From Anderseniella sp963698275 (GTDB lineage Bacteria > Pseudomonadota > Alphaproteobacteria > Rhizobiales > Aestuariivirgaceae): 64,000 nt of DNA. Shown here one piece after another: positions 43,101 to 51,473 of the stretch (positions are counted from its first letter, which is position 1; each line of letters opens with the position of its first letter). Where the stretch lies: NCBI GenBank assembly GCA_963698275.1, contig CAVOQE010000001.1, forward strand, positions 1,364,001 to 1,428,000, given 5' to 3'. A model generated the notes under the pieces. The model had not been told where the DNA came from and did not search any database. It saw only the letters and a list, made by a program, of their open reading frames with translations. The position numbers and the translations under genes were made by a program.

Positions 43101-44828
43101 ATGGCGACTACACAGGATTTCAGAGGCAAGCCGAACGGATTGCCGGCGACAAAGGGGCGGTCCTTCAGGGTCCGTCCCAACGGCATTTTTGTGGCCACAG
43201 CTGTGCTGGCACTGTTGGTATTGCTGCCGATAGCAGCAGTTCTTTCCAGCCTGTTTGATACCAGCCGGGGGTCATTGGGCCATCTTGCGGCAACCATCCT
43301 GCCGGAACTGGTGCTCAACACGCTGGGACTGGTCTTCATGGTTGGCCTGGGGACTGCGATTGTCGGCACCGGTACGGCGTGGCTTGTCAGTGCCTGCCGG
43401 TTTCCGGGCTCGCGTTTTCTGCAATGGATGCTGCTGCTGCCGCTCGCCATGCCGGCCTATATTATCGGGTATGCCTATACGGATTTCCTGGTGTTTGCCG
43501 GGCCGTTGCAAACCGGGTTGAGAGGTTTGTTCGGCTGGACCCGAAACGATTATTGGTTCCCCGAAATACACTCCTTGTGGGGGGTCAGCCTGATGCTGGT
43601 GCTGGTGCTTTATCCATACGTTTTCTTTCTGGCTCGCACAGCGTTTCAGGAGCAGTCACGCGGGTTGCTTGACGTAGCCCGCACACTGGGCCGCAGCCCG
43701 TGGAATGTCTTTGCCACGGTGGCCCTGCCCATGGCACGGCCTGCCATTGCGGCCGGGGTTGCTCTGGCATTGATGGAGGCCATCGCCGATTTCGGCACGG
43801 TTCAGTATTTTGGGGTTCAGACCTTTACCACCGCCATTTACCGGACCTGGTTCGGCATGGGAGACAGGGTCGGCGCCGCGCAACTGTCGTCCGCCTTGCT
43901 GGCTTTCGTTTTTCTGCTGGTCGCCATGGAGCATTGGTCGAGATCCCGTCAGGCCTTTTACGACACATCTGCGCGTGCGCTGAAACCGCAACCGGTCTTG
44001 CTGCGTGGTTGGACTGCCGCGATTGCTTTTACAGCTTGCGCCATTCCGATTGTACTGGGCTTTGTACTGCCGGTCCTCATCTTGCTTCAACTTCATGTTG
44101 ACGGAGGCGATGGTTTCCTGGGGACCCGGCTGATGGTTTATGCCGGCAACAGTTTCCTGCTGGCTGGCGGAGCTGCGGTCGTTGTTACCGGGTGTGCGAT
44201 CCTAACGGGTTACTGCTTTCGCCGCTCCAGCGGCGGACTGAGTGCCGGCCTCGTCAGGCTGTCCACCATGGGCTATGCCATACCCGGCACAATTATCGCG
44301 GTGGGCGTGTTAATACCGCTGGGCGCATTCGACAACTGGCTTGACGGGTTGATGCGCAACTGGTTTGGCATATCCACCGGGCTTGTCTTGTCAGGCAGTG
44401 TCGTGGCATTGCTGTATGCTTACACGGTGAGGTTTCTGGCGGTTGCCAACAGCGCCATTGAAACCGGCTTCAAACGTATTCCGGTTCATATTGATGATGT
44501 GGCGCGCACATTGGGGCGTACCCGGCGTGGCGTCATTGCCATGGTGCATCTGCCATTGTTACGGCGGTCAGTGCTGATGTCGGCGGCGATCGTGTTTGTT
44601 GACGTTCTGAAGGAACTGCCGGCAACCCTGATTGTCCGGCCGTTCAACTTCGACACTCTTGCAGTCAGGGTCTATCAACTGGCGTCCGATGAACGCCTGT
44701 CTGAAGCCGCGACCGGTTCACTGGTCATTGTTGCCATTGGCTTGTTGCCGATTTTCCTGCTGACCAGATTTGCAGATCGCCGGAGCGAACAATTGTCCAC
44801 TTCACCAGCCATCAAGATTCTGCAGTAA
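43101..44828 (+). CDS. Ferric-iron ABC transporter permease (fused two-domain)
   Basis: The product has 575 residues from ATG 43101. About twelve membrane helices in two homologous halves, with EAA-loop-like regions D-V-A-R-T-L-G-R-S and D-V-A-R-T-L-G-R-T. This is the FbpB/FutB pattern of one chain forming both permease halves. No ATP-binding gene follows (44829 onward is non-coding), so the ATPase must be encoded elsewhere or shared with other importers. Confidence 0.85.
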   Translation: MATTQDFRGKPNGLPATKGRSFRVRPNGIFVATAVLALLVLLPIAAVLSSLFDTSRGSLGHLAATILPELVLNTLGLVFMVGLGTAIVGTGTAWLVSACRFPGSRFLQWMLLLPLAMPAYIIGYAYTDFLVFAGPLQTGLRGLFGWTRNDYWFPEIHSLWGVSLMLVLVLYPYVFFLARTAFQEQSRGLLDVARTLGRSPWNVFATVALPMARPAIAAGVALALMEAIADFGTVQYFGVQTFTTAIYRTWFGMGDRVGAAQLSSALLAFVFLLVAMEHWSRSRQAFYDTSARALKPQPVLLRGWTAAIAFTACAIPIVLGFVLPVLILLQLHVDGGDGFLGTRLMVYAGNSFLLAGGAAVVVTGCAILTGYCFRRSSGGLSAGLVRLSTMGYAIPGTIIAVGVLIPLGAFDNWLDGLMRNWFGISTGLVLSGSVVALLYAYTVRFLAVANSAIETGFKRIPVHIDDVARTLGRTRRGVIAMVHLPLLRRSVLMSAAIVFVDVLKELPATLIVRPFNFDTLAVRVYQLASDERLSEAATGSLVIVAIGLLPIFLLTRFADRRSEQLSTSPAIKILQ

Positions 44829-45399
44829 ATGCAGGTATGAAGGCCAAACGGCCATTTCATATTGGCACGGATACCATTGAGCACTGCGCGCTTGCACAAT
44901 TGTTCGATGGCTTGCATCAAAAAGAGGTCTTGACGGTTGCGATCTTATGCGTGGTTTGTCGCCAAGTGATTTTCTTTATTCATCAGTTGCAGTTTCCTCT
45001 TCGCATGTTTTGGCTACCATCGGCACACGAAGAAGTCCCGTTTTCTGTGATGTCCTTTACCTTGTAACATTTTAGTTTGGGCGTGGACCAAACGCGCTTG
45101 GTCGCCTCTTTAAAAGGACGCATGTGATAAAATCCCGATACTCAATCTACAAACAAACGCGTTCATTGTGGACCTGTATGTGTCTAGATAACGTTAACTT
45201 GACCTTTCGTATGCTGACGGACCATGGAGGTATGTGTTTGCCGATTCCCGGTTCATGTGCCAAGTACTCGCTCAGCTCAAGGAAAGACAGTTTGAACGCC
45301 GCCGGCGGGTTGTTTTATGGGTAAATCGCGAGCACAAACAGATACGGCATGAAAACAGCAGGGTGATATGATTTACAGTGGGGATGAGGCAACGGATCC
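44829..45399. other. Intergenic region before glmU
   Basis: The 571-bp gap has a 76-codon frame (44837-45067) without recognisable features and an imperfect palindrome GACCAAACGCGCTTGGTC at 45086-45103 that might end the iron transcript. A glmUS promoter is expected but not assigned. Confidence 0.4.
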
Positions 45400-46770
45400 A
45401 TGACTGATATTGCTTGTATTGTACTGGCCGCCGGCATGGGGACGCGGATGTGTTCTCAATTGCCGAAGGTTCTGCACAAGGCCGCCGGGCGTTCGCTGGT
45501 TGGTCATGTGGTGAGCGCAGCTGACGATCTGGGGGCGGCTCGCATTGTCGTGGTCGTTGGAGACGGCGCAGATGCAATCCGGCAGGAAGTTCAAACCTGT
45601 TCCCCGGACGCTGCCATAGTTGTTCAGTCACCCGCCTGCGGGACCGGAGATGCCGTGAGCAAGGCATTGCCTGCACTGGGCGGATTTGACGGAACGGTTC
45701 TGGTCCTGTTTGCGGCCGATCCCCTGATGACACAGGACTCCCTGGGCCGCATGACGGCAGCCATTGCAGCTGGTTCAAAATTGGCAGTGTTGGGATTTAA
45801 TGCACAGGATCCAAGCGGTTACGGACGGTTGTTGACGAACGGCACTGACCACGTCGCCGCCATTCGCGAACATGCCGACGCCACGGATGACGAACTGGCC
45901 ATCACATTGTGCAATTCCGGCGTCATGGCGTTTGACGCACAGTTGCTGCGCGAGCTTCTACCGAAAATCGGCAATGACAATGCTAAAGGGGAATACTACC
46001 TGACCGATATTGTCGGCATTGCCAATGGCGAAGGAGAAAAGGTGGCTTTGGTTACGTGCCCGGAGCGTGAAATTCTGGGGGTAAATACCAGGGCTGAACT
46101 GGCTGTGGTCGAAGCCGAATTTCAGCGCCGTTACCGGCAAAAGGCCATGGCGGAAGGCGTGACGCTGATAGCGCCGGAAACCGTGTTCCTGAGCGCAGAC
46201 ACCATCATTGGCCGTGATGTCATCATTGAGCCAAACGTGGTCATTGGACAAGGCGTGTCGATCGGGTCGGGCAGCTTCATCCGTGCGTTTTGCCATATTG
46301 AAAATGCGCAAATCGGTGAAAACGTTGAATTGGGTCCTTATGCCCGCATCCGCCCGGGAACCAAACTTGCTGACAAAGTGAAGGTCGGTAATTTTGTCGA
46401 AGTGAAAAACGCTCACCTGGAAGCAGGTGCCAAAGTCAACCATCTCAGCTATGTTGGTGACGCGCGCGTGGGCGAAAAGGCGAATGTGGGAGCCGGCACC
46501 ATCACCTGCAATTATGACGGATTTTTCAAACATCATACGGATATTGGTTCAGGCGCGTTCATCGGCTCAAATTCAGCTCTTGTGGCACCGGTGAAGATAG
46601 GCGAGGGCGCTTATGTCGGTTCAGGCAGTGTGATTACCAGAGATGTGGAAGCCGGCGCCCTGGCGATTGCCCGCGGCTCGCAGGAAGTTCGCGAAGGTTG
46701 GGCAACCCGCTACAACAAGGTTCAAAGTGCGCGTAAACACAAGTCTGCGGTCGACAAGAAAAAGGATTAG
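45400..46770 (+). CDS. glmU: Bifunctional UDP-GlcNAc pyrophosphorylase / glucosamine-1-phosphate acetyltransferase
   Basis: The product has 456 residues. The N-terminal nucleotidyl-transferase has L-A-A-G-M-G-T-R-M near residue 10, and the C-terminal left-handed beta-helix has repeated hexapeptides (I-G-x-D-V-I-I-E-P, V-G-A-G-T-I-T-C-N-Y-D-G) with the catalytic His in E-V-K-N-A-H region. The enzyme makes UDP-GlcNAc for peptidoglycan and LPS. Followed by glmS after 6 bp, an operon. Confidence 0.95.
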   Translation: MTDIACIVLAAGMGTRMCSQLPKVLHKAAGRSLVGHVVSAADDLGAARIVVVVGDGADAIRQEVQTCSPDAAIVVQSPACGTGDAVSKALPALGGFDGTVLVLFAADPLMTQDSLGRMTAAIAAGSKLAVLGFNAQDPSGYGRLLTNGTDHVAAIREHADATDDELAITLCNSGVMAFDAQLLRELLPKIGNDNAKGEYYLTDIVGIANGEGEKVALVTCPEREILGVNTRAELAVVEAEFQRRYRQKAMAEGVTLIAPETVFLSADTIIGRDVIIEPNVVIGQGVSIGSGSFIRAFCHIENAQIGENVELGPYARIRPGTKLADKVKVGNFVEVKNAHLEAGAKVNHLSYVGDARVGEKANVGAGTITCNYDGFFKHHTDIGSGAFIGSNSALVAPVKIGEGAYVGSGSVITRDVEAGALAIARGSQEVREGWATRYNKVQSARKHKSAVDKKKD

Positions 46771-46776
46771 ACATCT

Positions 46777-48603
46777 ATGTGCGGGATTGTAGGCATTCTG
46801 GGCACTGAACCTGTCGCCATGCAACTGGTCGAGGCACTGCGCCGGCTGGAGTATCGCGGCTATGATTCTGCCGGTATCGCAGTTTTGAAAGACGGTGCAA
46901 TCGACCGGGTCCGGGCGCCGGGCAAGCTCGATAATCTGTATGCCAAGGTGAGCGGTAATGGCTGGGATGCCACGACCGGGATAGGACACACCAGGTGGGC
47001 CACCCACGGCGCGCCGAACGAAACCAATGCGCACCCGCACCAGGCAGGCAATGTGGTGATCGTTCATAACGGTATCATTGAAAACTACCGGGCACTGAAA
47101 GACGACCTTGCTGCAGACGGCATTGTCTGTGACACGGAAACAGACACGGAAGTGGTGGCCCAACTGGTCAACCAGAAACTGGATGCCGGCATGTCTCCAA
47201 AGGATGCCGTGTCACGAACATTGAAACAGCTTAAAGGAGCTTTTTCGCTGGGCATTCTGGTGCGCGGTGAACACGATCTGATGATCGGGGCACGGCAGGG
47301 CGCACCTTTGGCCGTCGGCCACGGTGACGGACAGATGTTCCTGGGCTCCGACGCTGTGGCACTGGCTCCGTTTACCAACCGCGTCAGTTACCTGAACGAA
47401 GGCGACTGGGTCGTCCTGACCCGCGCAGGAGCGGAAATTTTCGATCAGAACGACCAGCCGGTGGTTCGCGATATCAATTTCAGCCAGGCGTCGACCATGC
47501 TGGTCGACAAGGGCAATCACCGCCATTTCATGGCCAAGGAAATCGAGGAACAACCGGAGGTTATCGGTCATACACTGGCTGAGTATGTGAATTTTTCTGA
47601 CAGCACGATCAAGTTGCCTGACGATCTGCCGTTTGATTTTGCGAAGGTTTCGTCGCTGACAATCACAGCCTGCGGGACGGCGTTTTATGCCGCGCTTACC
47701 GCAAAATACTGGTTCGAAAAGATAGCCCGGTTACCGGTCGAAGTGGACATTGCCTCGGAGTATCGCTACCGCGAAGCGCCGCTGGACAAGAACGGTGTCA
47801 CCATTGTCATTTCCCAGTCCGGTGAAACCGCAGACACACTTGCAGCTGTTCGCTACAGCCTGTCTCAGGGCCACAAGGTGGTCGCCATTGTAAACGTGCC
47901 GGAATCGACCATTGCGCGGGAGAGCTCTGCCGTCTTGCGAACATTTGCCGGTCCCGAGATCGGTGTGGCCTCGACCAAGGCATTTACCTGCCAGTTGAGC
48001 GTCCTTGCCTGCCTGGCGGTTGCCGCGGCAAAGGCCCGTGCGACCATCGACGCCAGCGAAGAACAGCGGTTGGTCAAGGCATTGATCGGCCTGCCGCGCA
48101 TCATGTCCGGCATGATGGCAATGGAAGGCCACATCGAAGACGTGGCCCGCAAGATCGCTGTAGCCCGCGATGTGCTCTACCTGGGGCGCGGGGTCAACTA
48201 TCCGATCGCCATGGAAGGCGCGCTCAAGCTGAAGGAAATCTCCTACATTCATGCAGAAGGCTATGCGGCTGGTGAGTTGAAACACGGTCCCATCGCGCTG
48301 ATTGATGAACACGTGCCGGTGGTGGTGATTGCGCCACGCGACGAGCTGTTTGATAAAACCATCTCCAATATGCAGGAAGTTGCCGCACGCGGCGGCCAGG
48401 TGATACTGGTGACCGATGAAATCGGTGCATCGGCACATGCAGCGGACGCGTTTGAAACAATTGCGGTACCGGAAGCGGACCCGTTCATTTCACCGATGAT
48501 CTATGCGGTACCCATGCAATTGTTGGCTTATCATGCGGCTGTGTTCATCGGAACAGATGTTGATCAACCGCGAAACCTGGCCAAATCCGTTACCGTGGAA
48601 TAG
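46777..48603 (+). CDS. glmS: Glucosamine-6-phosphate synthase (glutamine-hydrolysing)
   Basis: The product has 608 residues. It starts M-C-G-I-V-G-I with the N-terminal nucleophile Cys of the glutaminase domain (1-240), followed by two SIS isomerase domains (about 285-600) with S-Q-S-G-E-T-A-D-T-L and the ending K-S-V-T-V-E. It converts fructose-6-P and glutamine to glucosamine-6-P. No glmS ribozyme-like leader is present in the 6-bp gap after glmU. Confidence 0.95.
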   Translation: MCGIVGILGTEPVAMQLVEALRRLEYRGYDSAGIAVLKDGAIDRVRAPGKLDNLYAKVSGNGWDATTGIGHTRWATHGAPNETNAHPHQAGNVVIVHNGIIENYRALKDDLAADGIVCDTETDTEVVAQLVNQKLDAGMSPKDAVSRTLKQLKGAFSLGILVRGEHDLMIGARQGAPLAVGHGDGQMFLGSDAVALAPFTNRVSYLNEGDWVVLTRAGAEIFDQNDQPVVRDINFSQASTMLVDKGNHRHFMAKEIEEQPEVIGHTLAEYVNFSDSTIKLPDDLPFDFAKVSSLTITACGTAFYAALTAKYWFEKIARLPVEVDIASEYRYREAPLDKNGVTIVISQSGETADTLAAVRYSLSQGHKVVAIVNVPESTIARESSAVLRTFAGPEIGVASTKAFTCQLSVLACLAVAAAKARATIDASEEQRLVKALIGLPRIMSGMMAMEGHIEDVARKIAVARDVLYLGRGVNYPIAMEGALKLKEISYIHAEGYAAGELKHGPIALIDEHVPVVVIAPRDELFDKTISNMQEVAARGGQVILVTDEIGASAHAADAFETIAVPEADPFISPMIYAVPMQLLAYHAAVFIGTDVDQPRNLAKSVTVE

Positions 48604-48688
48604 GCCTGTTGAAGGCTTTTGACGTAATTCGAAAACTTTCTGGTTTCGCTTAGGTATTGTTTAACCATGTCGCGGCAGTATCGCTGGC

Positions 48689-50062
48689 ATGAAAATACAG
48701 TTAGTTGTTCGTGCGTCTGTCTTAACTGCGTTCCTGGTTGCCGGAGTAGCCACCAATGCCGTCGCAGCCGCCTCAAAAACCATCGGGGTCAGCTCCGCCA
48801 CGCCGGCTGCCATCATGCAGTCAGCCTACACACACCTTGTATCCGGCAAGCCGAAAAGGGCTATTGCCGAATACTCAACTGCTATCTCTCTTGAAGAAAT
48901 CTCGCTTGCCGACAGGGCCCGAGCACTGCTGAACCGGGCGCTGGCGCATCAGAAACTTGCAGCTCACGATGCTGCAATTTCCGATTACAGTCAGGCGATA
49001 GAACTGGATGCGCTGAACGCAAAGACGCGCGCAGTGGCCTTGTACAATCGCGGTCTCGCATATTCGAAATCAGGCCGTCAGTCAGCAGCCATAGAAGATT
49101 ATACGAATGCCTTGTATCTCGACCCGTATTTGTCGGAAGCCTTTTACTCCCGGGGCGTTGCATTGCGTGAGGCGCGCCAATATGACTACGCGCTGATCGA
49201 CTTTGCCCGTGCAACAAAGCTGAACTACCCGCACAAACACCTGTCGCTTTACGGCAAGGCATTGACCCTGGCCAAGCTTGGCCACCGGGATGAGGCTACG
49301 GCGGTTCTGTTCCAGGCTTATTCGGTCAAGCCGGATTTCGCACCGGTTCGCGAACGGCTTGCTGATCTCGGCATGGACGTACCGGAAAACCCCAGTGAAC
49401 GACAGATCCGCCTCGCCGTACTGCCGACGCAAAATCTGATGGCAGATGATATTATAACCGGATCCACCAAGGCACCGTCTGGAACCGTGACGCGGATTGC
49501 GCTGCGTGAACCGGTGGCGCCGTCAGCCGCTTTGTCCAATAGTGGCAAGCCGGACAGTTCTGCAGTTCTTGCGGCATCAGCTAAAAAAGTTGCAACCCAG
49601 GTGGAGGCAATTGCCGCAGTGGCGCCGTTGCAAGCGGCAAGCCCGGAGAGTATTTCGGTGGAGCAGGTTGCTGCCGTGCCGGAAATTCCGGCAGCGATGG
49701 CGACCAGCACCAAGACGCCTGAGCCGGTCAGCATCGAGCCTGTATCCGCGCCGGTTGAAACAGCAAATGTAAATGCTGCCGACGACAACTCGAATGTTAC
49801 CGCAAAGCTGGAAGGTTGGACCGTTCAGCTTGTATCGCAGCGCCAGCCTGACAAGGCCTGGGACAATTGGGATTCTCTGAAAAACCGTCATAACAAGCTG
49901 CTGCGCAATAAAACCGCTGCGGTTGTGCGTGCCGATGTCGAAGGTCAGGGCATTTACTATCGGCTTCGGGTGCACAAGCTCGAAAAAGCACAGGCCAGGC
50001 GTCTGTGTCGCAGCCTGAAACGCAAGGGTACCGGTTGTTTCATCGCCCGGGCGACCAGTTGA
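48689..50062 (+). CDS. Exported TPR protein with C-terminal SPOR domain
   Basis: The product has 457 residues. Signal peptide about 1-27. TPR repeats occupy about 40-230 (A-L-L-N-R-A-L-A-H-Q-K-L, A-L-Y-N-R-G-L-A-Y-S-K, A-F-Y-S-R-G-V-A-L-R). An Ala/Val/Pro-rich linker (240-370) leads to a SPOR domain (about 375-455: G-W-T-V-Q-L-V-S-Q-R, then Y-R-L-R-V). SPOR domains bind denuded glycan at the septum, so a periplasmic cell-division or wall-synthesis role is likely. It ends 10 bp before convergent ybaN. Confidence 0.8.
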   Translation: MKIQLVVRASVLTAFLVAGVATNAVAAASKTIGVSSATPAAIMQSAYTHLVSGKPKRAIAEYSTAISLEEISLADRARALLNRALAHQKLAAHDAAISDYSQAIELDALNAKTRAVALYNRGLAYSKSGRQSAAIEDYTNALYLDPYLSEAFYSRGVALREARQYDYALIDFARATKLNYPHKHLSLYGKALTLAKLGHRDEATAVLFQAYSVKPDFAPVRERLADLGMDVPENPSERQIRLAVLPTQNLMADDIITGSTKAPSGTVTRIALREPVAPSAALSNSGKPDSSAVLAASAKKVATQVEAIAAVAPLQAASPESISVEQVAAVPEIPAAMATSTKTPEPVSIEPVSAPVETANVNAADDNSNVTAKLEGWTVQLVSQRQPDKAWDNWDSLKNRHNKLLRNKTAAVVRADVEGQGIYYRLRVHKLEKAQARRLCRSLKRKGTGCFIARATS

Positions 50063-50072
50063 GCGGGGCTGG

Positions 50073-50462
50073 CTAGCGCGACGTCGGTCGTGTAACGATG
50101 TAGACTGCAACGCATATCAAAATAGCGCCCGTCATCCATATTGCGATGGCGGGCGCACTTGTTCCCAGTGCCAGCCAGGCAAAACTTGCCGACATCATCA
50201 CTACCGAGGTAAATTTGGCTGCAATCGGTATCGACCGGTCGCGTTCCCAATCAACGATGTAGGGACCCAGTATGCGATGATTGATCAGCCAGTCGTGTAT
50301 AGTGGGAGAAGAGCGTGCAAAGCATGCCAGTGCCAGCAGCAAAAACGGTGTGGTTGGCAGCAGGGGCAGGAAAGCGCCGATAAATCCGAGGGCGACAAAC
50401 ACAACGCCAAGAGCTCGCAAAACATGCTGAAGTGCCGTTAATCGACCTGACAAGATTGGCAA
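50073..50462 (-). CDS. ybaN: YbaN/DUF454 small membrane protein
   Basis: The product has 129 residues with two hydrophobic segments near residues 16-50 and a pair at 82-122. The DUF454 pattern is clear: G-x-I-G-A-F-L-P-L-L-P-T-T-P-F-L-L-L-A, F-A-R-S-S-P and D-W-x3-H-x-I-L-G-P-Y-I-x-D-W. Inner-membrane protein of unknown function. Confidence 0.85.
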   Translation of the reverse strand: MPILSGRLTALQHVLRALGVVFVALGFIGAFLPLLPTTPFLLLALACFARSSPTIHDWLINHRILGPYIVDWERDRSIPIAAKFTSVVMMSASFAWLALGTSAPAIAIWMTGAILICVAVYIVTRPTSR

Positions 50463-50699
50463 CTCCTGCGATGATGGCTGCTAGATCAGGATGAATTATG
50501 GTTGAATTGACCAAAAATCATAAACCTGATCGCTTTCAAAGTGATAGAGCAACTTTATGGGTTCACTGGAACCCATGTTGCTCTAGTGTTGATGATTTAC
50601 AACTGGGTTGTAGCAGTCACGCTGAGAGCATGCTATGGCAGCGCAGTGACAGATTTGTGCATGGATCGTTTTTAAAATTTGAGGGTTTTTCGGTAACAG

Positions 50700-51452
50700 A
50701 TGCTTGGCAGGTTGAGAACATATTTTCTAACCGGTGTTGTCGTTGCGGCACCGATTGCAATTACGATCTGGCTGGTGTGGTGGTTCGTCTCGCTGTTTGA
50801 CAGCTTACTGAAGCCGTACATCCCGTTAATCTATAATCCGGATTCCTATTTGCCGTTTTCGGTTCCCGGGGTCGGACTGGTGGTCGCGCTTGTCGGAATT
50901 ACCCTCATCGGTGCGCTGGCGGCCAATCTTGTTGGCAGGACCTTATTGAACTTCGGCGAGCGCACGCTCGACCGGATGCCGATTATCCGATCTGTCTACA
51001 AGGCTGTGAAGCAGATTTTCGAAACTGCCCTGTCGTCGAATGCCGGTAATTTTTCCTCGGTTGGTTTCATCGGATATCCCCGCGAGGGCGTCAATGTGGT
51101 TTGTTTCATCGCGCGTGAACTTGATTCCGGCGAGATCGGCCTTGAGCCGGGCACAACCTACTATTCCGCCTTCATGCCGACAACGCCGAACCCGACTTCG
51201 GGGTTTTTGTTCTTTGTCGAGAAAGACCAGGTCACTATCCTGGATTTGACGGTTGAAGAGGCTGCCAAACTGGTGATCTCCGCAGGTCTGGTCACACCGA
51301 AGCAAATGCGGGAAGCAAATGTGTCGGTGGCAGATGATGACGATACCTTGTCAATGCTGATCGCTCATCCGGAGAAAGTGTTGAGTCCGGGACAAAAACC
51401 CTCTTCAAACCGCAAGAAACCGGTCGCTAAAAAACCAGCCAAGAAACGCTGA
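50700..51452 (+). CDS. DUF502-family membrane protein
   Basis: The product has 250 residues with two membrane helices (about 8-30, 55-80) and the DUF502 core (L-L-x-R-x-P-I-I-R-S-V-Y-K-A-V-K-Q). The C-terminus is Lys/Pro-rich. Function unknown; in Rhizobiales it lies next to recG, as here with 21 bp between stop codons (convergent). Confidence 0.8.
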   Translation: MLGRLRTYFLTGVVVAAPIAITIWLVWWFVSLFDSLLKPYIPLIYNPDSYLPFSVPGVGLVVALVGITLIGALAANLVGRTLLNFGERTLDRMPIIRSVYKAVKQIFETALSSNAGNFSSVGFIGYPREGVNVVCFIARELDSGEIGLEPGTTYYSAFMPTTPNPTSGFLFFVEKDQVTILDLTVEEAAKLVISAGLVTPKQMREANVSVADDDDTLSMLIAHPEKVLSPGQKPSSNRKKPVAKKPAKKR

Positions 51453-51473
51453 TTGGCGTCTTCTCGCTCCGGA

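Noticed and set aside
44837..45067. A 76-codon frame after the iron permease
   Set aside because: No ribosome binding site, no fold signature and poor coding character.
45086..45103. Palindrome GACCAAACGCGCTTGGTC as an operator
   Set aside because: Two mismatches and no neighbouring regulator; retained only as part of the intergenic description.
46771..46776. A glmS ribozyme before glmS
   Set aside because: Only 6 bp separate glmU and glmS, and glmS ribozymes are known from Gram-positive bacteria.
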